Assembly: GCF_000227135.1 (NCBI RefSeq)
Contig: NC_018257.1
Coordinates: forward strand, 426,147-490,146
Source of the DNA: Leishmania donovani
Taxonomy: Eukaryota > Euglenozoa > Kinetoplastea > Trypanosomatida > Trypanosomatidae
Length of the DNA stretch: 64,000 nt
Direction: 5' to 3'
Made by a program: the position numbers and the translations under genes. Below are positions 27,939-37,650 of the stretch, one piece after another. The notes under the pieces are model-generated. The model saw nothing but the letters and a program-made list of their open reading frames with translations. It was not told where the DNA came from and ran no database searches. The number at the start of each line of letters is the position of its first letter. Position 1 is the stretch's first letter.

Positions 27939-28918
27939 GAGCGCCGCCGAGCGCGGCGTTGTGTTACACAGTCTTCGATGCACCGGTGCGCCTGCGTTTG
28001 CCAGTAGCGGTGACTCGCTCTGGCCGTGCCGTTTCGGTCTCCGGGGTGTTCTGTAGCGGGGTTCTTCCTTGGGTTCTCCCCGTGCCGTAAACGGCACCTA
28101 TCCCTGTCCTGCTTTAGCGGACTGCATGCTCCCTGCTCTATCACGCGCCCGACACACGGGTGCCGGGGCGTGCGCGTGTGCACGCTTATCCTTTCCGTGA
28201 TCTGCTATGAAAACAGAAACCGCCCATAGAAAACGAAGAGATTTGTCTTTTATGTGTGCGCGGATAGCTTCACGTCGTCGACGGTGTGCGTCCCTGGGCC
28301 TCTCTCGCGTGGTGCGTCGTCAGCCATGCAGGAACGAAGCGGGAACGAGGCGGGGGTTTTGAGGAGGCGCTGCGCCTTTGTGTGCCGGCACGCGCCACAT
28401 CCACGAAGGCGAAAGCACGAGAGCGTGTGGTGGCAGGCACTGGGTAAAGCGTTCCTCTAAGACACGCACGCCATCGCGGCGCCCTGCGCGGGCACAGCAA
28501 TGAAACCTCCCCAGCGCCGTTTCTCGAGTCTCATTCCCATGATGGCAACCGACATCCGTTTCCCCCTTCGCCCCTATGCGGTGCTGCGCGCACGTGAATA
28601 GTGGCCGGCATGAACGGGGCGTACGCGTTTGGGTGCACGTTGCCATTCTACTGAGGATCGTCCGCCTGAATCCTACCCCCTCGCCTCTTCCTCCTCTTCT
28701 TCCTCTCTCCTCTCGCGCCCTTCCCCTTCGCCAGTCCCACACCTTGTGCGATCGGCGACGAGTGGCCGACACGAAAAGGATTACAACAAAGCAAGGAGGT
28801 GAAAGGACTGCGTCTCTGCCTCTCTTTCTGACGCGCCCTTCTTCCTCTTCCTATCGCGCACGCGACGAGGGGCGGTGGAGGACTGCTCAAGCACCCTCTG
28901 CCTCCGCTGCGTTCTCCG

Positions 28919-28960
<42 letters not shown>

Positions 28961-29275
28961 GAGCGCTTCAGCCCAAATCTCCAGTAGAGCGAAACACGCG
29001 CAGACCAACGTCAAACAGGAAAGGAAAGGGAGCGCAGACAGTGCATAGCCTTCACGGCGACGGTTATGAGTGGTTACCATCGCCGTCACAGAGCACAAGC
29101 GAAAAGCAACCATAGAACACGGAGGGAGGCACAGAGGCGGTGCCTAGGCACGCGCGCACCGACAGCGCACGAAGGGGGACGCATGTGTGCGTGTGTGTGT
29201 GTTTGCGCGTGCGGTGCTGCGTTTCTCCATCGACTTCAGCAGTACCTTTCGACCTTAGACGACTTACTCCCTGCA
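27939..29275. other. Intergenic region
   Basis: About 1.3 kb without a supportable gene. A short perfect hairpin (GTGCCG, loop TAAA, CGGCAC) lies at 28082-28097, about 145 bases after the SNF2 stop. A C/T tract lies near 28676-28720 and a CA microsatellite at 28922-28958. The likely acceptor for the next gene is the AG at 29275-29276 (ACTTACTCCCTGCAG), 24 bases before its ATG. Confidence 0.55.
28922..28958. repeat. CA dinucleotide microsatellite
   Basis: Uninterrupted (CA)n of about 37 bases. Confidence 0.95.
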
Positions 29276-29300
29276 GCGTCCCTCTGCCTCTCTCTCGCGT

Positions 29301-32300
29301 ATGCCTCCCAGGCGAGGCCGGGCCCCGGTGCACAACCGAAACGACGAGACGCAGCGTCTTCCTGGTGACGCGGCACTACCGTCGCTGGCGGCCGCGTCTG
29401 CACGTCGTCCACACCACCTCGTCTCTCGTCTCTATCCCCCGTGGGGCAGTGGTGCACATGGGATTGCCCTTCGCACGAGTGGAGTGACTCCCAACATCCC
29501 CACCATCGCCAGCAAGGACGAGCCACCGGCCTCTGCCGCGACCGCTCCTGTGACGGTGGAGAACAGGACCCTGGGTGCGGAAACGCACGGCACTGCATCC
29601 GTCCATCCTGGCCGAGGGCGCGCTGGACTTTCCACTCGTGTCAGCGGAAGCGTCAGAAGAAAGGCGGGATCAGCGAGGAGGACCGCACCAAGTCGAAGGG
29701 CCGGCGGTCGTCTCCCTCCAGCGGCACACAAGCGACCCCGATCGACATCGACTGCCTCCTTCGCGGCGCCTGTTGAGGTGGAGGAGAAGGTCGCAGGCAG
29801 CAGTGACGACGCCGAGGCCGGCGACGATAGTGGCGTGGAAGCCGTTCACACCGGCAGTGATGGAGAGCGACCCGCAGAGACAGCGTCGTGCACCAGCGAG
29901 ATGCCACCGGCAGTCATGCAGCTTTCCTCCTCGTCTTCGTCCTCCCCGTCCCTATCTCCGTCACCGATGGTGACCGAACGCAAAGTACTGAAAGGCGGCG
30001 ACGGCGGTGGAGGCGATGCGGCGAGGCGCACCGGCTTCACTTCATGTGGGGCGATTACACCTGCTGAAGTCGCGTCCCATGCCACTGAATGCCACAGCCA
30101 CCGCCTTCCTCAGGTGCAGGTCCCTTCGTCATCGGCGAGGGCGCCGGCCACCGTCGAAGAGGTTGCTGTTTCTCCCGTGAGGCTCAGCGACACGGTTACG
30201 CCGCAGAAGCCGCCGCAGCACTACGCCGCCTCCACGGCAGACAGCAAGGTGCTCTTTGCCGAGGACGAAGACGAGGAGGGAGAGGATGAGGGGCGGCAGC
30301 CGTGGCGTCCCAACCACCTCCGCGCGGCCAGCGGTGACCCGCAGCGGCCGGCGCGTGCTGAGGAGGTGGAGCATGTGCTTGGAGAGCTGTCGGAATGCTC
30401 GTCGATCACCTCTGCTCGTCCGCAAGCACCGCGACGCTCTTCGGATACGAGCGGCAGCCACGACGACCGTGTGCCACACCCCAGATGCGCTCCGACGGAG
30501 AGCGACAAGGAAGTGCGGTGTGGGCCGCTTGACGTGAAGTACACCGACAACACCGCCGCCAGAGGCGCCAAAGCCGTACTCGGCGGCGAGGATGATAAGG
30601 CGAGGCGGCAAACGTGCGCCGCGTGCACGACGCCGTCCTTAAAGCCCGCTTGTCCAGACTTGAGCGAGGGCAGCGTCACTCCGGTGCTCGAGGGTCACAC
30701 ATGGGGCGCGGCAAGCGCGTCCGCGACGTTTACGGAAACGCTCGCAGTGCAAGACTTGTCTCTCCTCCCCGGCGAGAGCGGGGGTGGTGCCACCCTTGAC
30801 GTTGGCGGTGTCGCGAACGGCGGCGGCTATGTGTACACGCCATTGCTGTCTTCGTCCACAGGTCAGCGCACGCCGTACTCGGCGATCGCGAACGAGGGGG
30901 CGTCTGCTCGGCTGCGTGGCGACACACTTGGGGTGACAGCGCCAGAGGAAGTGCTGTTGGGCGAAGGACTTATATCCCCACCAGTAAAGCGGACCACGGC
31001 TACTCCACAGCAAGTGACCCACGGTGTGGAAGTGGCGGCAGAGGACGGCACTGAGACCCGTTCCGGAGCCGGAGAAACCGGAGCTGGGCCGTCTCGAGCT
31101 CACGGGAAGGCCTTGGCCATGGATGGCTCGAGCTCATCAACGACGTTCTTGCCTACCCTGTCTTCCGCTACGCTGTGCGCTGTGACCGGTGGCGGCGAGG
31201 CGAGCGGCTTCGGACAGAACATGAATACGCCCCCATCACACTCCTCGGCGGACGGCGCCGTCTCAATGACGGACGAACAGCCGCCGCCGCCGCCGCCGCC
31301 GCGCGTACCTATAACCCCGTCATCACCGTCGCTTCCCCCTAGCTCTCTCCCCTCTACGCTTGACGACGGACTCTGGAAGGAGAGTGCAAAGTCCGCGCAG
31401 GCGGACGTGGTGGACACCGATGCCGTGACCCCAGGCCGCTGTACCCCAAACGGGCAGGACGCCAGTGGTGACGCTCCTGCTCCCCTTGCTCCGTCGGTCG
31501 CTGTTGCACAGCACGAGACGGTGCCGATCGACCCATTCCTGAGCACACCGCCACAGTTCAAGGGAGAATCTCCTGTGGTTGAAAAGGACGCCAGCGGCGG
31601 CGGCGCGCGCGTGCGTCGTTCTCCAGAGCGCTCAGGCTGCGAAGATGCCGGAAAAGGTGACCACTCGCCTGCTGTGTTTGGCTTTTTGACTCGCACTCCG
31701 CCCCGGTCGGCGAAGAAGTCTGCGATGGGTTTAACATCCACGATTACCGGCGCGGACGTGGACATGCGGGTTTTGAGGGTTGGCACGCAGGTGGAGGGCC
31801 GCTGGGGACGACAGTGGTTTCCGGCGGTGATCAGCGAAGCCCCGCGGAACGGCTTTGTGCAGGTTGAGTGGGAGGAAGACGGCTCACGACTCCACTTGCG
31901 ACTTCGCGAGGTGCGACTGTTGCCTGGCGCTGCAGCTGCGAAGAGGGCAGGCGCCGTGCCCGCGATCCATGAGGCCGATAGGTGTGCTGCTTCAGTAGGT
32001 GGTGGGGCTGCTGCGACGGAAGGCGCGCATGGCGTGCTGACTGCGACCCAACTTGTGGCACTCATGGAAGAGGAGGACGCCCAGGACAGCCGATACCAGC
32101 CGGAGCCGCCGCACGTCCGTCCCTCCGCTTCACACAGGGAGACATCGCCGCCCATGACGACATCTGTGGGCAAGCAAGTGGATAGGAGCGGTGGGGAAGG
32201 CGGTGAGGGGGCCGAGGAGGATGTGGTGGTGCGCCCGCTTGGTGTTAGCCGCGCGTGTGGGAGGGCTGGACGTGGTGTATATGCTGTGAACGCGGACGGT

Positions 32301-35111
32301 GACGCTCACCCGGATCGCGCAAGCAGCGCGGCGTCCTCCGCTGGCGCCGCCACCACCCGTTCGCCGTCGCGCTCTCCTGTGCCGACGTACGCGGCACCCG
32401 GTGTGCCGCCGTGCGAGGTGCACCCCTCGTCCCTCTGTATCTTTCTCCCACAAACGGTGCGGCGCGACCTCCTGCAGGGCGAGGGCCCTCCGCCTGCATC
32501 GGCCTTTTCTTCTTCGTCTTTTCGCTACCACGCGGCCCCGGCGACAGAGCTGCAGCGGCGCACCGAGCTTCAGCGTATCTTGCACTTCTTGACCAGCGCC
32601 GGGACGATCGTGATCGACTCCGTGGCACAGGCGGACAACATGGCCGCCCAGCTCGGCGACAGTGGAGACGTGAAGGGAACCTCCTTCACCAGCCACTTGT
32701 CCTCGCTGGCTGCGGGCCAGCTCCACAGCGCCGACTCGTCGCCGATGCAGGGAGAAAAGACGACGAAGGCGGTTGCCGGAAGTGGCGGAAAGCGGGGGAC
32801 AGTGGGGCGCGCGTCACTGCCTCGCCGGAGCATGGCGTCTGCCGTCGCTGCTGCTTCCCATGCACAGCGTTCGGCACCGAGGTACTTCGTCTTTCTCGTT
32901 TCTTCTGCGACTGCTCTTGTGGGTGGCAGCGCGGAGGCGTCTGAGAAGCTGGACCAGCTGCAGGATGTGTTGCCCGTGGTGTGCTTGGCGCATGCATTGG
33001 GCGTCTCAGCGATTCACGCCTCGTGGCTGTGGGGCATTGCCCCCGGCACCGCGCGAGTGAAGCTGCCCACGCCGGCGGACCAAGTCGAGCTGTTGCCGAG
33101 CGCTGCCCCGGAGACATGGGGTGCGTGGAAGGCCACTCGCGCTGGCGCTCCATCGACGAAGGCGGCGCCACTACCGCTGCGCTTCGCACCGCTTGCAGTG
33201 AAGGACCGCTGGCTCAGCGCCAAAAACGTTGCCTTTGTCGCGCGGGATGACCGAATGGAGATGTGGCTCAACGCCGCCGGGGCGACCGTCACGGCAGAGT
33301 TGGCGCCGTCGCTGCCCTCTCACGTCGCTCGCCAGAGCTTGCCACGGGGCAGCAGCCGACCGTCAGCTTCCGTTGCGGGTGCTCTGCTTGGGCGCAGCCC
33401 CGGCAGCGCACTTCCGCGGTGCCATTCCGAGTCCCCTTCACGCTCACTGCCGCTCAAGCAGCTGCGCGCGGAGCAGACGCCGGACTTCGTCTACGTACCC
33501 GATGATGTGACCGTGCCGCTGGACTTGGATCGTTTGGGCAGCGTCCCAGTGCTCCAAGTCTCGTGGCTGGCTGAAGGCATCGAGCAGCATTACCGCCATT
33601 GCTGCAACCCAACCTCGTCAGCGGAGCCGGTGCTGCCAAAACCGCCGTCGCTGACCTCCGTGTGGCGGACAATTCTTCATGCGAAGCCTCCGAAGGGAAG
33701 CCACACAAGACGTTCCAACACGCCATCCCAGCCAGACCGTGCGCAATCTTCTCCGTCATCTCCGTCGCCGAGGCCGGCGGTGAACGATGAGGAGAAGCGC
33801 AGCGTCTCAGAAGGCGCGCGTAGCCGCAAGGCAGCCGCAGCGTCTACCCTCGGGAACGAGAGGGACCGCCTGAGTCACCACGGCAGTGACGTGGTGCATC
33901 CGGCGTCGGTGCCCCCGCTTGCAAACGACAGGAGCGAGAGTGGTGATGGTGTGGCTCCATCTGCCTTCCCGCCAAGCGCGAAGGGCGGCGACATGGATGA
34001 AGGTGTCGGTGACACTGTTGGCGCGCTAAGGGGGAGCCTCAACGAGGAGGAGGACGCGCTGACGATGCGCATCAGCGGCGGTGATGCGCAGGAGCCGCTT
34101 CCGCGTGAGGCGGAGGATTTTGTCAGCGCAAGGGGGCCCGAAGGCGCTGCTGCGGAGCGTGGCAGCGCAGAAGCGGAGAAGGATGTCATGCTAAGGCTGG
34201 CCGGTGCCACCGGAGCGACTGCGGAAGCTCTGTCAGATGCAGTGGTCTCTACTGAGCCCTCTGCGTGCACCTTTCATCCGGCCATCGTCATTGGGGAGGA
34301 CTATTACTTCACGCTGTCCGCGCCACAACCTCCACCTCCTCCATCGTTGTCCCCGCATGGCCCGTCACACCCCCACGTCCCCCCTCCTGCGCTGCCGACG
34401 GCGACAATTGTGCTGGGCCAAGTCGTGGACTTGCAAGTTGTCGCGCCGCCGTCGCCGCTGCTGCGCCAGCACCTCTGTACGGACGGCGCCGCTTCATCGT
34501 TGACCTTCTCACAACCGCAGTGTCGGTGCCGCGTGACGCTGCAGCTGTACGAGCCCAAGTACATCTCCATGCATATTGACCCCCGCTCTGGAGAGGTGGT
34601 GCACCAGACCACTGTTTATCTTGTCCGGCGCTGGGCCACTGTCCCGGGCACGTCGCTGCTCTTCGACACACCCGTATACGTGATCACCACGGCCGCACGG
34701 TCGCACGTCTACTTTTTGGAAGAGGTAGAGGACGAGGTGACGGCGCGAGGCGTGAGCGATGGCGCGCACCAATCCCGTCTGCGGCAGCAGTCGGTCTGCG
34801 GCGCCGTCTCGACGCCGCCGGCCTCAGACTTATTCCATGGTGCGGCCAGGGCGACGACGGACGGCACCCTCTCTCCGCATTTCCATGGTCGGCGCTCCCT
34901 GTCGAAGGTAGCCATGACATCTTCATCGCCAGTTCCGACGTGCCCGATAACCAGGGGGTGTCCCCCGACACCGCCGGCACCGTTCTCTCTCACTCAGAGC
35001 GTCGCGAACGGGCGCCCTCGCCGAGACGCACTTGCTCCGTCGAGGACATCTGAGGGAGCGGCGCGGGACGGTAGCGGTGGCGGCGTTGACGAGCGACGAC
35101 GTCCCGATTGA
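29301..35111 (+). CDS. Tudor plus tandem-BRCT protein, 53BP1/Crb2-like architecture
   Basis: 1936 residues. Residues 1-820 are disordered (Ser/Pro/Gly/Glu rich, with a Pro run near 660). A Tudor-like barrel spans ~826-876: LRVGTQVEGRW, WFPAVISEA, FVQVEWEEDG and LHLRLREVRLL, with aromatic residues where a methyl-lysine cage would lie. Two BRCT repeats follow. The first (~1043-1250) starts SSLCIFLPQTV, has a long loop, FVFLVSSA and ends IHASWLWG. The second (~1300-1428) has KNVAFVARDDRMEMWLNAAGATV, FVYVPDD and VLQVSWLAEGIE. Both keep the diagnostic BRCT Trp. Order, loop position and local sequence resemble metazoan 53BP1. A C-terminal beta-rich region (~1655-1815, ending YFLEEVEDEV) may be BAH-like, which is weak. 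The start is the first ATG after a C/T tract and AG. Predicted nuclear DNA-damage reader; orthology is inference. Confidence 0.7.
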   Translation: MPPRRGRAPVHNRNDETQRLPGDAALPSLAAASARRPHHLVSRLYPPWGSGAHGIALRTSGVTPNIPTIASKDEPPASAATAPVTVENRTLGAETHGTASVHPGRGRAGLSTRVSGSVRRKAGSARRTAPSRRAGGRLPPAAHKRPRSTSTASFAAPVEVEEKVAGSSDDAEAGDDSGVEAVHTGSDGERPAETASCTSEMPPAVMQLSSSSSSSPSLSPSPMVTERKVLKGGDGGGGDAARRTGFTSCGAITPAEVASHATECHSHRLPQVQVPSSSARAPATVEEVAVSPVRLSDTVTPQKPPQHYAASTADSKVLFAEDEDEEGEDEGRQPWRPNHLRAASGDPQRPARAEEVEHVLGELSECSSITSARPQAPRRSSDTSGSHDDRVPHPRCAPTESDKEVRCGPLDVKYTDNTAARGAKAVLGGEDDKARRQTCAACTTPSLKPACPDLSEGSVTPVLEGHTWGAASASATFTETLAVQDLSLLPGESGGGATLDVGGVANGGGYVYTPLLSSSTGQRTPYSAIANEGASARLRGDTLGVTAPEEVLLGEGLISPPVKRTTATPQQVTHGVEVAAEDGTETRSGAGETGAGPSRAHGKALAMDGSSSSTTFLPTLSSATLCAVTGGGEASGFGQNMNTPPSHSSADGAVSMTDEQPPPPPPPRVPITPSSPSLPPSSLPSTLDDGLWKESAKSAQADVVDTDAVTPGRCTPNGQDASGDAPAPLAPSVAVAQHETVPIDPFLSTPPQFKGESPVVEKDASGGGARVRRSPERSGCEDAGKGDHSPAVFGFLTRTPPRSAKKSAMGLTSTITGADVDMRVLRVGTQVEGRWGRQWFPAVISEAPRNGFVQVEWEEDGSRLHLRLREVRLLPGAAAAKRAGAVPAIHEADRCAASVGGGAAATEGAHGVLTATQLVALMEEEDAQDSRYQPEPPHVRPSASHRETSPPMTTSVGKQVDRSGGEGGEGAEEDVVVRPLGVSRACGRAGRGVYAVNADGDAHPDRASSAASSAGAATTRSPSRSPVPTYAAPGVPPCEVHPSSLCIFLPQTVRRDLLQGEGPPPASAFSSSSFRYHAAPATELQRRTELQRILHFLTSAGTIVIDSVAQADNMAAQLGDSGDVKGTSFTSHLSSLAAGQLHSADSSPMQGEKTTKAVAGSGGKRGTVGRASLPRRSMASAVAAASHAQRSAPRYFVFLVSSATALVGGSAEASEKLDQLQDVLPVVCLAHALGVSAIHASWLWGIAPGTARVKLPTPADQVELLPSAAPETWGAWKATRAGAPSTKAAPLPLRFAPLAVKDRWLSAKNVAFVARDDRMEMWLNAAGATVTAELAPSLPSHVARQSLPRGSSRPSASVAGALLGRSPGSALPRCHSESPSRSLPLKQLRAEQTPDFVYVPDDVTVPLDLDRLGSVPVLQVSWLAEGIEQHYRHCCNPTSSAEPVLPKPPSLTSVWRTILHAKPPKGSHTRRSNTPSQPDRAQSSPSSPSPRPAVNDEEKRSVSEGARSRKAAAASTLGNERDRLSHHGSDVVHPASVPPLANDRSESGDGVAPSAFPPSAKGGDMDEGVGDTVGALRGSLNEEEDALTMRISGGDAQEPLPREAEDFVSARGPEGAAAERGSAEAEKDVMLRLAGATGATAEALSDAVVSTEPSACTFHPAIVIGEDYYFTLSAPQPPPPPSLSPHGPSHPHVPPPALPTATIVLGQVVDLQVVAPPSPLLRQHLCTDGAASSLTFSQPQCRCRVTLQLYEPKYISMHIDPRSGEVVHQTTVYLVRRWATVPGTSLLFDTPVYVITTAARSHVYFLEEVEDEVTARGVSDGAHQSRLRQQSVCGAVSTPPASDLFHGAARATTDGTLSPHFHGRRSLSKVAMTSSSPVPTCPITRGCPPTPPAPFSLTQSVANGRPRRDALAPSRTSEGAARDGSGGGVDERRRPD

Positions 35112-36048
35112 GCTTTACACGCGGCCAAGACGATGCAGATAACCCCCAGGGGCGATGCTTAGAGATCGCCGGAGAGAGAGGTGTCAGCGCGCAGAGGGCG
35201 ATCGGCGGGCGGAGCGCGAGCGCGTCAGAGCGGCGAGCCAGTGCGGCTGCCTCCAAATCCCCCGAGGTTGACACGAATAACGGTGCTCGACAGGAATGAG
35301 CAAGTATCGCTACCTCCGACCTTCGATCTGGCGGTGCTGGACCTGTTAACCGCCGTCGACGGCACGCCTTCCTCGGTGAAGGCTCGCCCAGCACGGCAGT
35401 CGCGGCAGCAATAGGTGTTACTGGGCAAACTACCCTCGGCCTCCGCACGCCTTCTCGCCGAGCTGTCACCTACACCTCGGTGGCAATACAGAGGCGCTTC
35501 GCCCCAACAGCCACATCTCCTCCTCTTCACGCAGCGCGCTTTAACTCTCCAAGGGTCATTCAGGGTGCCGGTCACTTGCGCCAGGGAGCGATGACGGCCT
35601 TTTCTCGTGCCGGCACCGTTCTTCTTTGTTGCTGGTGTTGATTCACCACTGGAATGTCGTTCTCGCCGCGGCTTTCGAGGCCCTCTTCCATCCGTGTCGT
35701 GTACTGACACGACCGCGCGTGCGTTGCGCTGCCGCTTCAATGCGCCTTTGGCATCGCCCTTTTTGTCACCAGTCCTCCTTGACGTGATTACGCTTGTCCT
35801 AATACGTTGGGGTAATACCCTCCTGCCCTCCCTTCCTCATCCTTCCTCGGAAACCTCTTCTCTGTCTTCCCTCTATCTCGCATGCTGTGTTACGTGCTGT
35901 GCCTCTCGCCTCGGTATTCCGGCACAACACCGCCACATGCATGTGCTCGTGCGCCGGTGTGCGACCTCGACGATAACTTGTCGGTCTCTCCAGCTTCCGG
36001 CAAAGCGGTGCGCCCGTCGCCCACGGACACACATGCATACATGCGTAC
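35112..36048. other. Post-stop coding-like stretch followed by intergenic sequence
   Basis: The first ~300 bases after the TGA remain compositionally coding-like. One frame is open for 63 codons to about 35299. The gene's original frame reopens after a TAG at 35160 and runs to a TAG at 35412-35414 with a plausible protein-like sequence (RITVLDRNEQVSL, FDLAVLDLLTAVDG). There is no ATG to start a separate gene. Beyond 35415 the sequence is typical intergenic C/T-rich DNA, leading to an acceptor AG near 35992. Confidence 0.45.
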
Positions 36049-36075
36049 ATGCAGACCGATAGACACACCACGAAG

Positions 36076-37650
36076 ATGGGACCGGAGACCATACTGGCGG
36101 TCGACGATGTCTCCTTCCAATACCCCAACGCACCTGCCGCTTCGTTGAGGCAGGTGAGCGTTACGGCCTATCGCGGAGATCGAATTCTCGTGATCGGGCA
36201 CAACGGGAGCGGCAAGTCGACACTGCTGTCTCTTCTCGCAGGCCGGCGAAAACCGCAATCAGGGCGTGTGCGCGTGCTCGGACGCGATCCGTTTGACGAC
36301 ACCAGTGTAGCTCAGCACATCTCCATGATTGGTGCACCATGGCCACCCGAGGCGGTGTTCGGCAACACTGTGGACCGCGTGGCCTCGCCGGCGCCGGTAC
36401 CAGAGCGAAAGGCGAGTATCGCCGACGCGCTGCACCTACGCCTCTCCCGCTTCTTGGAGAAGATGAGCTGGGGCGAAAGGAGACGGGTTCAGATCCTTTA
36501 TGGCATGCTCTACCCCGCCACCTTGTACCTCCTCGACGAGTGCAGCACCGACATCGACGTTGCAGAGCGGCGCACTGTGCTGGAACTGGTACGGCAGGAG
36601 TGCGAGGCGAAGGACGGGTGCTGCGTGTATGCGACCCACATTCTCGACGGAATTGAAGGCTGGGCCACCCACCTGCTGCTCATGGAGGGGGGCCGTGTGG
36701 TGGACTTCAAGGCGGTGGAAAAGCTCACCATGCCCTTGGAGGACTACGCGCTCCAGTTCATGAGCAAGCGCGCCCACGCTGCTCGCGGCTTCGACGCCGT
36801 GGCGGCGCCGTCGCTGTCGCAGGGGAGTTCTGCGGCCATTTCAACGACGTTGTCAGCTTGCCCAACGACATCTTCAGCCGCCTACCCAACCCCTTCGACA
36901 GCCGACGCGCCGGTCACGTATTGGCCACGAGGGCACGCGGACGAGAAGCGAAGCGAAATCGTCATCAACTGTGCGCAGCTGAACTATAAGGATGTGTTTA
37001 AGAACTTGTCGTTTCAGGTGTTCCGCGGCGAGCGGGTGCTGCTGTGCGGCGGTAACGGCACTGGCAAGTCCACCTTGCTGAACATGCTTGGCGGAAAGCA
37101 GTTCTTTGACAACCGCCACGGCTCTCTCTCCGTGCTTGGTAAGCGGTGCTACGATGACATGCTGCTGAACGCTCTTGTCAGCTACGGCGGCGATTGGTGG
37201 ACTGCCGTGCCCGGTGGGGAGGTGCACGTGCGCGAAATGCTCCAGCTTCGGACCTCTCGTGCCGAGCGCTTGCGTGAGATGCTGGCCGTGGACATAGACT
37301 GGGATGTGCGACACATCAGCGCTGGAGAGCAGAAGCGTGTGCAACTGCTCTTGCACTTGCTGGATGAAAAGCCCGTCGTGCTGCTTGATGAGGCGACCAC
37401 CGACCTGGACGTTTATCAGCGCCACAGCCTCCTGCAGTTCCTCTACGAAGAGAGCGTGCAGCGCGGGGTGACAGTCGTCTACTCGACGCACATTTTCGGG
37501 GGTCTAGAGGGCTGGGCCAACGCTGTGGTACTACTGGACCGGACCATGCGCGGCGTTCATGCGGTGTGGCGCGCCTCTGAAGGGCAGCCCATCTCACTGC
37601 AGCGCGTCGTCGATGCAATCGTTGCTCTTAAGGCGCGAGAAGCCTTTTGA
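36076..37650 (+). CDS. Double CAF16-like soluble ABC ATPase
   Basis: 524 residues with two complete ABC ATPase domains and no membrane segment. Domain 1 has Walker A GHNGSGKST (Lys47), a signature-like MSWGERRRVQ, Walker B LYLLDECSTD (Glu155) and H-loop YATHI. Domain 2 has GGNGTGKST (Lys331), ISAGEQKRVQ, VVLLDEATTD (Glu439) and YSTHI. The THI-x-G-(I/L)EGWA segment after each H-loop and the RVQ-LLL-hLLDEKP style match CAF16/ABCI proteins of yeast and plants, which are single-domain soluble ATPases (yeast CAF16 associates with CCR4-NOT). The signature motifs depart from LSGGQ in both halves. An in-frame ATG at 36049 would add nine residues. Two further ATGs (36033, 36041) in other frames lie just upstream. 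A role in mRNA metabolism is inference only. Confidence 0.8.
   Translation: MGPETILAVDDVSFQYPNAPAASLRQVSVTAYRGDRILVIGHNGSGKSTLLSLLAGRRKPQSGRVRVLGRDPFDDTSVAQHISMIGAPWPPEAVFGNTVDRVASPAPVPERKASIADALHLRLSRFLEKMSWGERRRVQILYGMLYPATLYLLDECSTDIDVAERRTVLELVRQECEAKDGCCVYATHILDGIEGWATHLLLMEGGRVVDFKAVEKLTMPLEDYALQFMSKRAHAARGFDAVAAPSLSQGSSAAISTTLSACPTTSSAAYPTPSTADAPVTYWPRGHADEKRSEIVINCAQLNYKDVFKNLSFQVFRGERVLLCGGNGTGKSTLLNMLGGKQFFDNRHGSLSVLGKRCYDDMLLNALVSYGGDWWTAVPGGEVHVREMLQLRTSRAERLREMLAVDIDWDVRHISAGEQKRVQLLLHLLDEKPVVLLDEATTDLDVYQRHSLLQFLYEESVQRGVTVVYSTHIFGGLEGWANAVVLLDRTMRGVHAVWRASEGQPISLQRVVDAIVALKAREAF

Noticed and set aside
31100..32173. Minus-strand frame of 357 codons opposite the Tudor-BRCT gene
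   Set aside because: Antisense shadow covering the disordered region and the Tudor domain; the + strand has recognisable domains.
34264..34750. BAH domain at the C-terminus of the Tudor-BRCT protein
   Set aside because: Only a general beta-rich pattern and a terminal YFLEEVEDEV are visible; too weak to call without a profile search.
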